Source: Desulfosarcinaceae bacterium
Lineage (GTDB): Bacteria; Desulfobacterota; Desulfobacteria; Desulfobacterales; Desulfosarcinaceae
Assembly: GCA_030066015.1 (NCBI GenBank)
Contig: JASJCL010000061.1
Span: 1-49,212, forward strand
DNA length: 49,212 bases
Direction: 5' to 3'
A program made the translations under genes and the position numbers. This document shows, piece by piece, positions 34,317 through 42,494 of this stretch. Every line of letters starts with the position of its first letter. The stretch's first letter is position 1. A model generated the notes under the pieces. It was given only the letters and a program-made list of their open reading frames with translations, was not told where the DNA came from and did no database searches.

Positions 34317-35201
34317 ATGCCACCCGTCAGCGCCACCACCAAAGCGATCGGCCTCATCTTGACCGCCACCCTCGGCATCGTGCTGATGAACACCTGCGCC
34401 AAGCTGGTCAGCCCGGGCCACAATGCCGTCGAGATGGTTTTCTACCGTGGATTGATGGCCCTGGCCCTGCTGGTTCCCTACATGGCCGCGACGCGACCCC
34501 TGAGCGTATTCACCACCCGCCGCCTGGGGGCCCACCTCTATCGCAGCCTGGTGGGCAATTTGGGCGTCGGCTTCGTCTTCTGGGCCTACACCCTGATGCC
34601 CATGGCCGATACGACGGCCCTGCTCTTCGCCGCCCCGCTCTTCGTCACCGCCCTGAGCCCTCTTCTGCTAAAGGAGAAGATCGGCGCGACCCGCGGGCTG
34701 GCAGTCTTGGTGGGCTTTGGCGGCGTGCTGCTCATCGTGCGCCCCTCGCCCGCCCTGTTGAGCCAGCCGGGGGCCCTGATCGGCCTGGCCGCAGCCCTCA
34801 TGATGGCCCTGGTGGACATGGCCTTGCGCAACTTGGGCCGCACCGACGATCCACTGACCACCGTCTTCTTCTTCATCCTCATCGGCGTCGTGGTGTCCGG
34901 CGTCTATACCCTCCTTTGGGGGTCCTGGCCGCGCGGGGCCCATCTGGGCATCCTCGCCGCCATGGGGATCTTCACCGCCATCCAACAGGTGGCCAAAACC
35001 ACCGCCTATCGCCATGCCGAGGCCTCCTTTCTGGCGCCCTACACCTATTCGGCCATCATCTGGGCCACGCTCACCGGTTGGCTCTTCTGGCGCGAGTGGC
35101 CCAGCCTATCCGTTGTGCTGGGAACCATCGTCATCATCGCCAGCAATCTCTTCCTCGGCTGGCGGGAACCTGCCCCCTCCGGCACCCGTCAGTGGCGGTG
35201 A
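34317..35201 (+). CDS. EamA/DMT-superfamily transporter
   Basis: 294 residues from ATG 34317, with GAGGAGGT about ten bases upstream. There are ten helices in two EamA halves: AIGLILTATLGIVLMNTCAKLV, MVFYRGLMALALLVPYM, DTTALLFAAPLFVTALSPLLLKEKIGATR, then GALIGLAAALMMALVDMALRNLGR and TYSAIIWATLTGWLFWREWPS. This variant resembles exporters of the S-adenosylmethionine/amino-acid group, but substrate cannot be assigned. It differs clearly from the other EamA gene at 12787. Confidence 0.9.
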   Translation: MPPVSATTKAIGLILTATLGIVLMNTCAKLVSPGHNAVEMVFYRGLMALALLVPYMAATRPLSVFTTRRLGAHLYRSLVGNLGVGFVFWAYTLMPMADTTALLFAAPLFVTALSPLLLKEKIGATRGLAVLVGFGGVLLIVRPSPALLSQPGALIGLAAALMMALVDMALRNLGRTDDPLTTVFFFILIGVVVSGVYTLLWGSWPRGAHLGILAAMGIFTAIQQVAKTTAYRHAEASFLAPYTYSAIIWATLTGWLFWREWPSLSVVLGTIVIIASNLFLGWREPAPSGTRQWR

Positions 35202-35318
35202 GCCCGCCGCCTTCCACGCGCCGCAAATCGCGGCCGCTTGACTTCATCTTCGAATTCCACTAAGCAACTCTTGACACTTGCCATTGGGGGAGCACCTCTG
35301 CCGATTCGAGGACGTGCC

Positions 35319-35660
35319 ATGACCCACACCAAAGACACCTTCCTCGTGGTGGGCAACGCCAAAACCACCAGCGACAACCCCATCACCCACCAGTGGACAA
35401 GCTTCTTCGTCTCGTTTCTGGTTCATGCCGACGACGGCCGTATATTGGATGCCGAGGCTTCGGTCATCCTGCCCCTGAGCAAGCGCTTCATCCGCGATCT
35501 CTTTGTGGACGGCAGTTTGGCCGCGGAGGACCAAGACCTGATCGCCGATATCCAGCGTCGCTACCATGGCTCTTCTCGCAAGGCCCTCGTCGTGGCGTAT
35601 AAGGATGCCGTCAAGAAATATCGCCAGGCGCTCACCGCCTGGAACGCTTCTGCAGGATGA
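35319..35660 (+). CDS. DUF3870 protein
   Basis: 113 residues from ATG 35319, chosen because GAGGA stands seven to eight bases upstream. The body matches DUF3870: FLVVGNAKTTSDNPITHQW, ILDAEASVILPLSKRFIRDLF, IQRRYHGSSRKALVVAYKDAVKKYRQ. The family is small, soluble and of unknown function, and is often found next to amino-acid or peptide transport genes, as here. The stop codon's last A is the first base of a tandem repeat tract. Confidence 0.85.
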   Translation: MTHTKDTFLVVGNAKTTSDNPITHQWTSFFVSFLVHADDGRILDAEASVILPLSKRFIRDLFVDGSLAAEDQDLIADIQRRYHGSSRKALVVAYKDAVKKYRQALTAWNASAG

Positions 35661-35750
35661 TGCGGCCGCAATAGATGCGGTCGCAGTAAGATGCGGGCGC
35701 AGTAAAATGCGGGCGCAATAGGATGCGGTCACAAGCCGATACGGTCAAAG
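35660..35750. repeat. Tandem repeat, six units of about 16 bp
   Basis: ATGCGG starts at 35660, 35675, 35691, 35707 and 35723, then ATACGG at 35739: spacing 15, 16, 16, 16, 16. The unit consensus is ATGCGGNCGCARTARG. The first four units are well conserved and the last two decay. The tract begins at the DUF3870 stop codon. The same core recurs at 46160. Confidence 0.85.
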
Positions 35751-35758
35751 AACCAACC

Positions 35759-35773
35759 GTTCATGTGATGAAC
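35759..35773. promoter_or_regulatory. Palindrome before promoter, possible operator
   Basis: GTTCAT-GTG-ATGAAC is a perfect inverted repeat, 10 bases upstream of the candidate -35 box at 35784. AACCGTTC is also repeated directly (35755 and 35771). It fits a regulator site for the peptide-binding protein gene. Confidence 0.4.
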
Positions 35774-35783
35774 CGTTCTCCCT

Positions 35784-35811
35784 TTGACCCGATTGCTATC
35801 TGATCTGTAAG
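35784..35811 (+). promoter_or_regulatory. Candidate sigma-70 promoter of the peptide-binding protein gene
   Basis: TTGACC (35784-35789, five of six) and TGTAAG (35806-35811, four of six) with a 16-base spacer. It would give a leader of about 165 bases that contains a hairpin and a terminator before the ATG at 35982. Confidence 0.45.
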
Positions 35812-35865
35812 AGTGGCGCCGCCTCTCGCTCGGCGAGAACCCCGGCCCACCGCGCGGAATAGACC

Positions 35866-35911
35866 CAGCAGGCAACCGCCCCCCCAGGGGACGGGCCTGC
35901 TGTTTTTGTTT
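35866..35911 (+). terminator. Intrinsic terminator in leader, possible attenuator
   Basis: CAGCAGGC (35866-35873) pairs perfectly with GCCTGCTG (35895-35902), followed at once by TTTTTGTTT (35903-35911). This is the clearest Rho-independent terminator in the window. It lies downstream of a candidate promoter and 70 bases before the peptide-binding protein start. A smaller hairpin, TCTCGC-TCG-GCGAGA, lies just upstream at about 35823-35837. The arrangement fits attenuation; it could also simply end DUF3870 transcription. Confidence 0.75.
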
Positions 35912-35981
35912 GTAAGCAATGGTGGATGAACCGGCCCCCGGCGGCAGGTTCCTCCGGCAACCCCCAATCGAGGAGGAGCAG

Positions 35982-37724
35982 ATGAAGACCGCGATTCGTT
36001 TACTCACCGTCGTACTGAGCCTCGCCCTGGCCGCAACGGCCGTGGCAGGCCCCAAAAACCCAGACACCTTCATTAAGGCCTCGGCCTCCACCATCCGCAC
36101 CCTGGACCCGGCGGCGGCCTATGACATGGCCTCCATGCAGAAGGTGGAGAACATCTACGACAAGCTCATCGCCTTCGACGGCCCCAACCTGGACAAGTTC
36201 ATCCCCGTGCTGGCCACCGAGGTGCCCAGCTTGGCCAACGGTGGCATCAGTGCCGACGGCACCACCTACACCTTCACGGTCCGCAAGGGCGTCAAATTCG
36301 AAAAGGGCGGCGATCTGACGGCCAGCGACGTGGCCTACAGCATCCAGCGGGTCATGGTCCTCGACCAGAGCGGCGGTCCGGCCTGGATGCTGCTGGAGGC
36401 GCTCACCGGCGAGGGCAGCACCACTGACAAGGATGGAAAGCTCAAAGCCGGCATCATGGAGAAGATCCTCGCCTCGGTTTCGGCCGAGGGGGAGCGTGTG
36501 GTCTTCCGCTTGCCGCGACCCTATCCGCCTTTCATGGGGATCATGGCCAAATCCTGGGCCTCGGTGGTGGACAAGGAGTGGGTGATCGAGCAGGGCGGTT
36601 GGGATGGGCGCCTCGCCAACGCCGCCGACTACAACAGCCCAGCCCCGGGGAAGGAAACCCTGCACAAGATTTGCAACGGGTCCGGGCCATACAAACTGGC
36701 CCACTGGGATCCCTCCGCCCAGTTCGTCTTCGAGCGCAATGGCGCCTACTGGGGGGCGGCCCCCAAACTGAACCGGGCGGTGTTCAAGTACGTGCCCGAG
36801 TGGAGCACCCGCAAACTCATGCTTCAGAACGGCGACGTGGATTCGGCCACCGTCGATGATCAGTATGTGGCCGAGGCGTCGGCCATGAAGGGCGTCAAGA
36901 GTTACAAGATCCCCCAGCTGGCGGTGAGCGTGGCCATGTTCTGCCGCAAGATCGACCCCACCGGCAACCCCTACATCGGCAGCGGCAAGCTCGATGGCGC
37001 CGGCATCCCCATCGATTTCTTCGCCGACATCCATGTGCGGCGGGCCTTCTGGCACTGCTTCGACAGTGAAATCTACGCCAAAGACGTCCTCCAGGGAATC
37101 AGCGTCGTCCCCAGCAACCCCATCGTTCAGGGACTGCCCCACGCCGTGAAGACGCCGGTCTACGCCTTCGACCTGGAGAAGGCGGCCGAGAGCATGAAGC
37201 GGGCTTGGGGCGGCGAGGTGTGGCAGAAGGGTTTCAAAATGACCATCCTGCACAACACCGGTAACGCCATGCGCGAAGCGGCCGCCCATATGCTGGCCGA
37301 GAACGTCATGCGCCTCAATCCCAAGTTCCAGGTCGAGGTGGCCCACATGTCCTGGCGCGACTATCTGAGCGCCTATCGTCAGTTCCGCTTCCCCATCGCC
37401 GTCATCTCCTGGGTGGCCGACTACCCAGATCCCCACAACTTCGCCCACCCCTTCATGCACAGCGAGGGCAGCCACGGGCGCTACATGGGCTCGCCCAGTC
37501 CAGAGACCGACAAACTGGTCGAGGCCGGCGTGGCCACCACCGATCCGGCCAAGCGGGCCGAGATCTATGCCCAGCTCTCCAGTCGATGGTACGAAGAGGC
37601 CATGGGGATCCCCGTCTACCAGTCCACCGAGATGCGCTTCTATCGCGAATGGGTGCACGGCTTCGTAGGCAATCCCCTGGATGCCGGCGACACCGAGTGG
37701 CTCTGGCGGTTGCACAAGCAGTAG
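35982..37724 (+). CDS. ABC transporter substrate-binding protein, peptide/nickel (SBP_bac_5) family
   Basis: 580 residues from ATG 35982, with AGGAGGAG directly upstream. A signal peptide is clear (KTAIRLLTVVLSLALAATAVAG). The mature protein has the family 5 layout: RTLDPAAAYDMASMQKVENIYDKL, PVLATEVPSLANGGISADGTTYTFTVRKGVKFEKG, NGSGPYKLAHWDPSAQFVFERNGAYWG, DIHVRRAFWHCFDSEIYAKDVLQG, ISWVADYPDPHNFAHPFMHS. Such proteins deliver oligopeptides to an ABC importer in the inner membrane. No permease or ATPase genes lie in the window, so the importer must be encoded elsewhere. The next gene, a muropeptide-processing fusion, suggests the ligand is a murein peptide (inference). Confidence 0.92.
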   Translation: MKTAIRLLTVVLSLALAATAVAGPKNPDTFIKASASTIRTLDPAAAYDMASMQKVENIYDKLIAFDGPNLDKFIPVLATEVPSLANGGISADGTTYTFTVRKGVKFEKGGDLTASDVAYSIQRVMVLDQSGGPAWMLLEALTGEGSTTDKDGKLKAGIMEKILASVSAEGERVVFRLPRPYPPFMGIMAKSWASVVDKEWVIEQGGWDGRLANAADYNSPAPGKETLHKICNGSGPYKLAHWDPSAQFVFERNGAYWGAAPKLNRAVFKYVPEWSTRKLMLQNGDVDSATVDDQYVAEASAMKGVKSYKIPQLAVSVAMFCRKIDPTGNPYIGSGKLDGAGIPIDFFADIHVRRAFWHCFDSEIYAKDVLQGISVVPSNPIVQGLPHAVKTPVYAFDLEKAAESMKRAWGGEVWQKGFKMTILHNTGNAMREAAAHMLAENVMRLNPKFQVEVAHMSWRDYLSAYRQFRFPIAVISWVADYPDPHNFAHPFMHSEGSHGRYMGSPSPETDKLVEAGVATTDPAKRAEIYAQLSSRWYEEAMGIPVYQSTEMRFYREWVHGFVGNPLDAGDTEWLWRLHKQ

Positions 37725-37731
37725 GATTCCC

Positions 37732-37762
37732 CCCGGGGGCTTCCGGGATGGAGGCCCCCGGG
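37732..37762. terminator. Hairpin after peptide-binding protein gene
   Basis: CCCGGGGGC (37732-37740) and GCCCCCGGG (37754-37762) form a perfect 9-bp stem with a 13-nt loop, beginning 8 bases after the stop. No T-tract. It may end transcription or protect the 3' end, reducing read-through into the epimerase fusion gene. Confidence 0.55.
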
Positions 37763-37861
37763 TGAGCCGTGTCGTCACGGGACACGCAACCGCCCTCCCG
37801 ATCACCTCATCAAACCGCTGATGCGTCCATTCGGCCAACCCCGAATCCACGCAGCGGCGCT

Positions 37862-37873
37862 TTGATGCATCAA
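37862..37873. promoter_or_regulatory. 12-bp palindrome before epimerase fusion gene
   Basis: TTGATGCATCAA is a perfect palindrome 17 bases upstream of the ATG at 37890. It could be an operator, though a 12-bp palindrome can occur by chance. Confidence 0.25.
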
Positions 37874-37889
37874 CGAAAGCCAATCAGCG

Positions 37890-39989
37890 ATGCGCCACCC
37901 GCCGGAAACACTCTCCTGGGAGAAGATCGCGGTCGAGATTCAGGTCCCCTTTCACCTGGCCCACGGGATCTGCCAGCGACGGACGGTCCATTGGATCCGT
38001 CTGCCCCGCGATGCCGGCTGGGGAGAGGCGACCATCCCGCCCTATTACCGGATCCCGGAAGCGGAGATGGTGGCGCTCTGGTCGACAAAGGCCGCGGCCG
38101 CGGCGGGACCCCTCCCGGAGCACCCGGAGGAGATCCCCGCCTGGGTGGGGAGGGAAGGACCGGCGCCGGCCCGCTGCGCCCTTGACATGGCCCTCCACGA
38201 CCGCCTGGCCCGCCGCCTGGGCATCCCCCTGTTCGCCCTGCTGGGTCTTCCGCGGCCCCGGCCGGTGACCACCGCCTTCACCATCCCCATTGCCGCCCCG
38301 GAAAAGATGGCAGCCATGGCGGCCCGTGCCAGCGCGTTCGCGCGCTTGAAGATCAAGCTGGGCAGCGATAATGACCCGGCCCGGCTGGCCGCCATACGCC
38401 GCGCAAGACCCGACGCCCGCCTCATCGTAGATGCCAACGCCGGCTGGTCGCCCGAACGGGCCGTGGCCTGCATCACCGAACTGATCCCTTACGGCATCGA
38501 GTTGGTGGAGCAGCCGGTGGCGGCCGACGATCCAGCGGGTATGGGCGCGGTGCAACAGCGGATCGACGTGCCGGTGATGGCCGACGAGTCGGTCTGCAAC
38601 TTGGATGATCTGGAACGCCTGGCGGCAGCGGGGATTCGGGCCGTCAATCTCAAACTCCAGAAGGTCGGCGGCATCGCCCCCTGCCTGGAGCTGATCGTGA
38701 GAGCCCGCCAGCTCGGGATGCAGGTCATGCTGGGCTGCATGATCGAGACCTCGCTCGGGGTGACGGCCATGGCCCACCTGAGCCCCCTGGCGGACTGGAT
38801 CGATCTGGACGCCCCCCTCCTGGTGGTGCACGACCCCTTTGCCGGGGTGCGATACGACGGGGCCCGCATCCATTTGCCGGAGGGGCCGGGCATCGGCATC
38901 CGAACCCGCTCGCGCGAGGAATCCGATGTCGCGGCCACGCTGGCAAGATGGGGCCAAACCCGCTACCAGGACCGGCGCGTCACCTGTTTCGATGTTGGCC
39001 TGCAAGCAGACGGGGAGGGCAAGGTGCGGGTGAGCGGCGCGGTGCTCACCCCCGATCAGGCCCAGGCGGTGACCCATCTCGCCGATACCCGGGGCCTAGC
39101 CGTGGCGCTGCAGACCCGCTTGGGCGAGGCAACCCCCCGCGCCTGGGTGAGGCGGGTGGTCACCGATCTGCGCCGCGCGCCCACCAGCCTCTCTGAGCGC
39201 CTCAACCAGGCCCTGCTGGGGGATGCGGTGCGCATCCTGGAGGTTCACCAAACCCGCGAAGAATGGTGCCATGTGCAGTTGGAGCGGGATGGTTATCTGG
39301 GCTGGCTCCAGCAGGCCGCCCTCAGCCCGTCAACGGATGCCCATCGACCGGAGAGGGCCACCCATCTGGTGCGCACCGCCTGGGCGCTGGGATACGCCAA
39401 CCCCACTGCGGATAGCCGCTGCCTGGGTCGGCTCCCCATGGGGCTGCAGGTGGCGGTGACGGCGCAGGCCCACGGCTTCTGCCGCCTGCACCTGACCGGC
39501 GGCGCCAGCTGGTGGGTCGCCAGCGGAGACCTCCTGGCCCTGGCGGCGCGTCCCTCCCCCACAGCGGAGGGAATTCAAGCCTGCCTGGAGCTGGTGGCGC
39601 CCCTCACGGGCGTCCCCTACCTCTGGGGCGGCTGCACCCCTTACGGCTATGATTGTTCGGGATTCACCCAGATGTTCTGGGCCCTCATGGGCATTCGTCT
39701 GATGCGGGACGCCGATCAGCAATTCGACCAGGGACGGCCCGTAGAGATGGGCCGCGAGGGTCAGGGGTGCCGGCCCGGGGATCTGATCTTCTTCGGCAAG
39801 GAAGGGGCACCGGCGGCGGGCATCGCGCACCAGATCCCCCACGTGGCCCTCAGCCTGGGGGGCAGCCGGTATCTGCACGCCAACGGTACCTCCTGGAATC
39901 TGCGGCACAACAGCCTGGATCCGAAGGCCGTGGATTACCGAGAAGATCTGCACGCCGACCTCATGGGGGCGCGGCGCTATCGCCGGTGA
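37890..39989 (+). CDS. Fused L-Ala-D/L-Glu (dipeptide) epimerase and NlpC/P60 endopeptidase (YkfB-YkfC fusion)
   Basis: 699 residues, no signal peptide, so cytoplasmic. Residues about 10-345 are an enolase-superfamily dipeptide epimerase: acid/base Lys154/Lys156 in LKIKLG, metal ligands Asp181 (VDANAGW), Glu207 (VEQP) and Asp232 (ADES), and Lys255 (NLKLQKVGG). Residues about 350-560 look like SH3-type domains. Residues about 565-699 are NlpC/P60: catalytic Cys589 in GYDCSGFTQ, His651 and His663 (LHANG), and the GVPYLWGGC entry. In Bacillus these activities are separate adjacent genes, ykfB and ykfC. Together they would cut gamma-D-Glu-diamino acid bonds and epimerise the released L-Ala-D-Glu. 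The end overlaps the convergent D-aminoacylase gene by 29 bases. No strong ribosome site precedes ATG 37890. Confidence 0.88.
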   Translation: MRHPPETLSWEKIAVEIQVPFHLAHGICQRRTVHWIRLPRDAGWGEATIPPYYRIPEAEMVALWSTKAAAAAGPLPEHPEEIPAWVGREGPAPARCALDMALHDRLARRLGIPLFALLGLPRPRPVTTAFTIPIAAPEKMAAMAARASAFARLKIKLGSDNDPARLAAIRRARPDARLIVDANAGWSPERAVACITELIPYGIELVEQPVAADDPAGMGAVQQRIDVPVMADESVCNLDDLERLAAAGIRAVNLKLQKVGGIAPCLELIVRARQLGMQVMLGCMIETSLGVTAMAHLSPLADWIDLDAPLLVVHDPFAGVRYDGARIHLPEGPGIGIRTRSREESDVAATLARWGQTRYQDRRVTCFDVGLQADGEGKVRVSGAVLTPDQAQAVTHLADTRGLAVALQTRLGEATPRAWVRRVVTDLRRAPTSLSERLNQALLGDAVRILEVHQTREEWCHVQLERDGYLGWLQQAALSPSTDAHRPERATHLVRTAWALGYANPTADSRCLGRLPMGLQVAVTAQAHGFCRLHLTGGASWWVASGDLLALAARPSPTAEGIQACLELVAPLTGVPYLWGGCTPYGYDCSGFTQMFWALMGIRLMRDADQQFDQGRPVEMGREGQGCRPGDLIFFGKEGAPAAGIAHQIPHVALSLGGSRYLHANGTSWNLRHNSLDPKAVDYREDLHADLMGARRYRR

Positions 39990-41565
39990 GCTGGGCATCC
40001 AGAAAGCGGCCATGGCGCGTGCGCGACACGTGACCGGCATCCAGGACACAGTGGCCGTCGATGTACACCTGTTCGATGCCCACCGGGGATTGCCGGGGTA
40101 CTTCAAAGGTGGCCGTGTCGGCCACCTGCTGCGGTTCGAAGAGCACCAGGTCGGCCCGCATCCCGCGGGCGATGCGGCCGCGATCCTTCAGGCCCAGCCG
40201 GCGGGCGGGCAGGGCCGTCATCTTGGCCACGGCGGTTGCCAGGTCGAGAACGCCCAGCTCGCGGACGAAGCGGGCCAGGACCCGGGGGAAGGTGCCGTAA
40301 AGGCGCGGGTGGGGCAGCCCGCCGGTGGGCACACCGTCGGAACCGATCATGACAAAGGGCAGGGTCAGGAAGCGGGCCACGATCTCCTCGGACATGCTGG
40401 CGGCGATGACGGCAACCTGGCCGCCGGTGCTGCGGATCAGTTCCAGGGCGAAGTGCGCCGGGCACATGCCGGCCTGATCGGCTGCGGCTTGGAGCGTGCA
40501 TCCCTCCCATTGTCGCTCGCCCTGGTCGGCAATATGTGCGATGGTGATGCCGTCCCAGCCGGCATTGCGGGCCATGTTCTCCCAGCCAGGCAGCCCGGCA
40601 AGCATCTGGGCGCGGATCTTGTCCTGCTGGTGGGGATCCGCCAGTCGTGCCAGGAGTCCGGCCACGCCACCGGATTGGGCCCAGGGGGGGATGAGGGCCA
40701 GGATGGTGGTGGCCGAATGCTGGTAGGGGTAGATATCGGCGGTCAGATCGAGCCCTTTTTGGCGCACCCGCTCCAGAAAGGCCACGACGCGGTCGGCCTG
40801 GGCCCAGTTGCGCCGTCCAGCGAGCTTGAGGTGGGCCACATGGGTGGCCGCGCCGCTGGCCAGACCGGCGGAAGCCACCTCGGCCAGGGCGGGCAGGATC
40901 GCTTCGGCCTCGTTGCGGATGTGACTGGCGTGAAAGCGCCCCCTGCGGGCCACCACCTTCAACAGTGCCACCAGCTCGGTGGCATCGGCATAGGCCGAAG
41001 GCGGATAGTAGAGGCCGGTAGAGAGGCCGGCGGCGCCGGCCGCCAAGCACTCCGACAGCGAACGGCACATGGAGCGCAACTGGTCGGGTGAGGGGTGGCC
41101 GGCGACAGGCCCCATTGCCAGCAGCCGCAGGGCGGTGTGCCCCACGTGGGCACAGACATTGAGGTGGGGACGGGCGGTGTTCACCGCCTGAACATACGCC
41201 CTGAAATCCATGGCGCCCGGGAAGGCCTGAGCGCCGGTGAAATGCGCCTTGAGCTCGGGTAGCGACAGGTCTGAAGCGGGCGCCAGGGATTCGCCGCAAT
41301 TGCCCACCACCTCCAGACAGACCCCTTGACGCAGTTTCATGTCGGCCGCCGGTTGGAAGAGGTGCAGGAGATCACTGTGGGCGTGGAGATCGATGAAGCC
41401 CGGCGCCAGACAGCGCCCGCCGGCATCCACCCGCCGGCGGGCGTCAGCGGTGATGCGCGGCGCGACGGCGGCAATGGTGCCGTCGCGGACAGCGACGGCG
41501 CCCCGTTGGGCGGGCTGCCCGCTGCCGTCCACGATCTTGGCGTTGTGGAGGATGAGGTCGAACAT
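39961..41565 (-). CDS. N-acyl-D-amino-acid deacylase (D-aminoacylase), amidohydrolase family
   Basis: 534 residues, usual length for the family. It opens with the beta sandwich of amidohydrolases (FDLILHNAKIVDGSGQPAQRG), then metal ligands His61 and His63 in GFIDLHAHSD. Further features are VVGNCGESL (conserved metal-bridging Cys), HASHIRNEA and HVAHLKLAG with histidines, and VMIGSDGVPTGGLPHPR with catalytic Asp. The C-terminal AGMRADLVLFEP segment is typical. It should free D-amino acids from N-acyl or peptidyl forms. Next to the epimerase/endopeptidase fusion, D-Glu or D-Ala derivatives from murein are logical substrates (inference). Its ATG abuts a plus-strand ATG in CATATG (41563-41568). 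Confidence 0.9.
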   Translation of the reverse strand: MFDLILHNAKIVDGSGQPAQRGAVAVRDGTIAAVAPRITADARRRVDAGGRCLAPGFIDLHAHSDLLHLFQPAADMKLRQGVCLEVVGNCGESLAPASDLSLPELKAHFTGAQAFPGAMDFRAYVQAVNTARPHLNVCAHVGHTALRLLAMGPVAGHPSPDQLRSMCRSLSECLAAGAAGLSTGLYYPPSAYADATELVALLKVVARRGRFHASHIRNEAEAILPALAEVASAGLASGAATHVAHLKLAGRRNWAQADRVVAFLERVRQKGLDLTADIYPYQHSATTILALIPPWAQSGGVAGLLARLADPHQQDKIRAQMLAGLPGWENMARNAGWDGITIAHIADQGERQWEGCTLQAAADQAGMCPAHFALELIRSTGGQVAVIAASMSEEIVARFLTLPFVMIGSDGVPTGGLPHPRLYGTFPRVLARFVRELGVLDLATAVAKMTALPARRLGLKDRGRIARGMRADLVLFEPQQVADTATFEVPRQSPVGIEQVYIDGHCVLDAGHVSRTRHGRFLDAQLTGDSAAPP

Positions 41566-41652
41566 ATGGCCCCCGTTTCAGCGCGGCAGATGACCGCTAC
41601 CCGCTACTATCCGCTGCCGGCAGGATTCGTCAAACCCAAAGTGGGAGATGGG

Positions 41653-42429
41653 ATGAGAGAAGGCCTCACCGCCGTTTGGCTGAAGGGTTTTTCCGGTGTG
41701 GCCGGCATCTGCGTGGATCTGGGTGACGACCGTCGGCTGACCCACCACCCCATGCGGCCGTTTCCCGCCGCCAGCCTTATCAAACTGCCCATCTATATCA
41801 GCTATCGCCTGGCCTGCCAGACCGACGGGCTCGATCCCCAACAGCAACTCGTTCTGCGGCAAAGGGATATCGTGGGCGGCTGCGGCCGCCTTCAGCACGC
41901 GCCGCCCGGCAGCCGGTTTTCCCTGGAGACCATTGCCCGTTGGATGCTCACGCACAGCGACAACACTGCGGCCAATCTGCTCATCGAACGACTCGGATTT
42001 CATCGCATCAATCTCCTCATCCAGGCGCTGGACCTCCGCGCGACGCGGCTTGAGCGCAAACTGATGGACAGGGCCGCCCGTGCGGCGGGCCGCGACAACT
42101 GGACCAGTCCGGCGGACATGCTGACCTTGTTTCAGCGCCTCCGCCATCCGCCCGCTGCATTGGCCGCGGTCGCCGCCAAGACCTTGGCAACGCTCGAGCG
42201 ACAGACGCTCACCCACAAGCTGCCCCACCACCTCCCCACCGGTACCGTGGTGGCCCACAAGACCGGCGAATTGGACGACAGCGAACATGATGCCGGCATC
42301 ATTTACCGCGGGGGCGCCGCCGCCATTGCCGTGGTGTTGACCACCCACCTCAGCGAACCGTCCCAAGGCGTGGCCCTCTGCCGCCGGGTGGGGGTCTGGA
42401 CATACGACCGGATGGCGTTTTCCCCCTGA
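41653..42429 (+). CDS. Serine hydrolase of the class A beta-lactamase fold
   Basis: 258 residues from ATG 41653, with GGGAG five bases upstream. ATG 41566, directly abutting the divergent D-aminoacylase start, is an alternative adding 29 residues. Active-site motifs: Ser41-x-x-Lys44 (SLIK), Ser102-Asp103-Asn104 (HSDNTAAN) and Lys-Thr-Gly (AHKTGELDD), in the right order and spacing. There is no signal peptide, so it is probably cytoplasmic and not a secreted antibiotic-resistance enzyme. Position beside murein-peptide genes suggests a peptidase or amidase acting on cell-wall fragments (inference). The deacylation Glu of true class A enzymes is not clearly recognisable. Confidence 0.82.
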   Translation: MREGLTAVWLKGFSGVAGICVDLGDDRRLTHHPMRPFPAASLIKLPIYISYRLACQTDGLDPQQQLVLRQRDIVGGCGRLQHAPPGSRFSLETIARWMLTHSDNTAANLLIERLGFHRINLLIQALDLRATRLERKLMDRAARAAGRDNWTSPADMLTLFQRLRHPPAALAAVAAKTLATLERQTLTHKLPHHLPTGTVVAHKTGELDDSEHDAGIIYRGGAAAIAVVLTTHLSEPSQGVALCRRVGVWTYDRMAFSP

Positions 42430-42494
42430 TGGGGCTATAGTTGGCGCTGATGTCAAGCTGCCGGCAACGGGCGCATCCGCAAAGCGAGCGAGCC

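Noticed and set aside
35660-35750. CRISPR array
   Set aside because: The units are contiguous 16-bp degenerate repeats without spacers, and no cas genes are near.
36000-37883. Long open frame (627 codons) antisense to the peptide-binding protein gene
   Set aside because: It is a GC-rich shadow of a clear SBP_bac_5 gene. It has no ribosome site and its composition (His/Gly/Val-rich) matches no family.
37884-39077. Long minus-strand frame antisense to the epimerase domain
   Set aside because: The plus strand encodes a complete enolase-superfamily active site. The antisense product has no recognisable features.
41653-42429. Beta-lactamase conferring antibiotic resistance
   Set aside because: The SxxK, SDN and KTG motifs are present, but there is no signal peptide and no clear general-base Glu. 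The context is peptide metabolism, so a resistance role is not supported.
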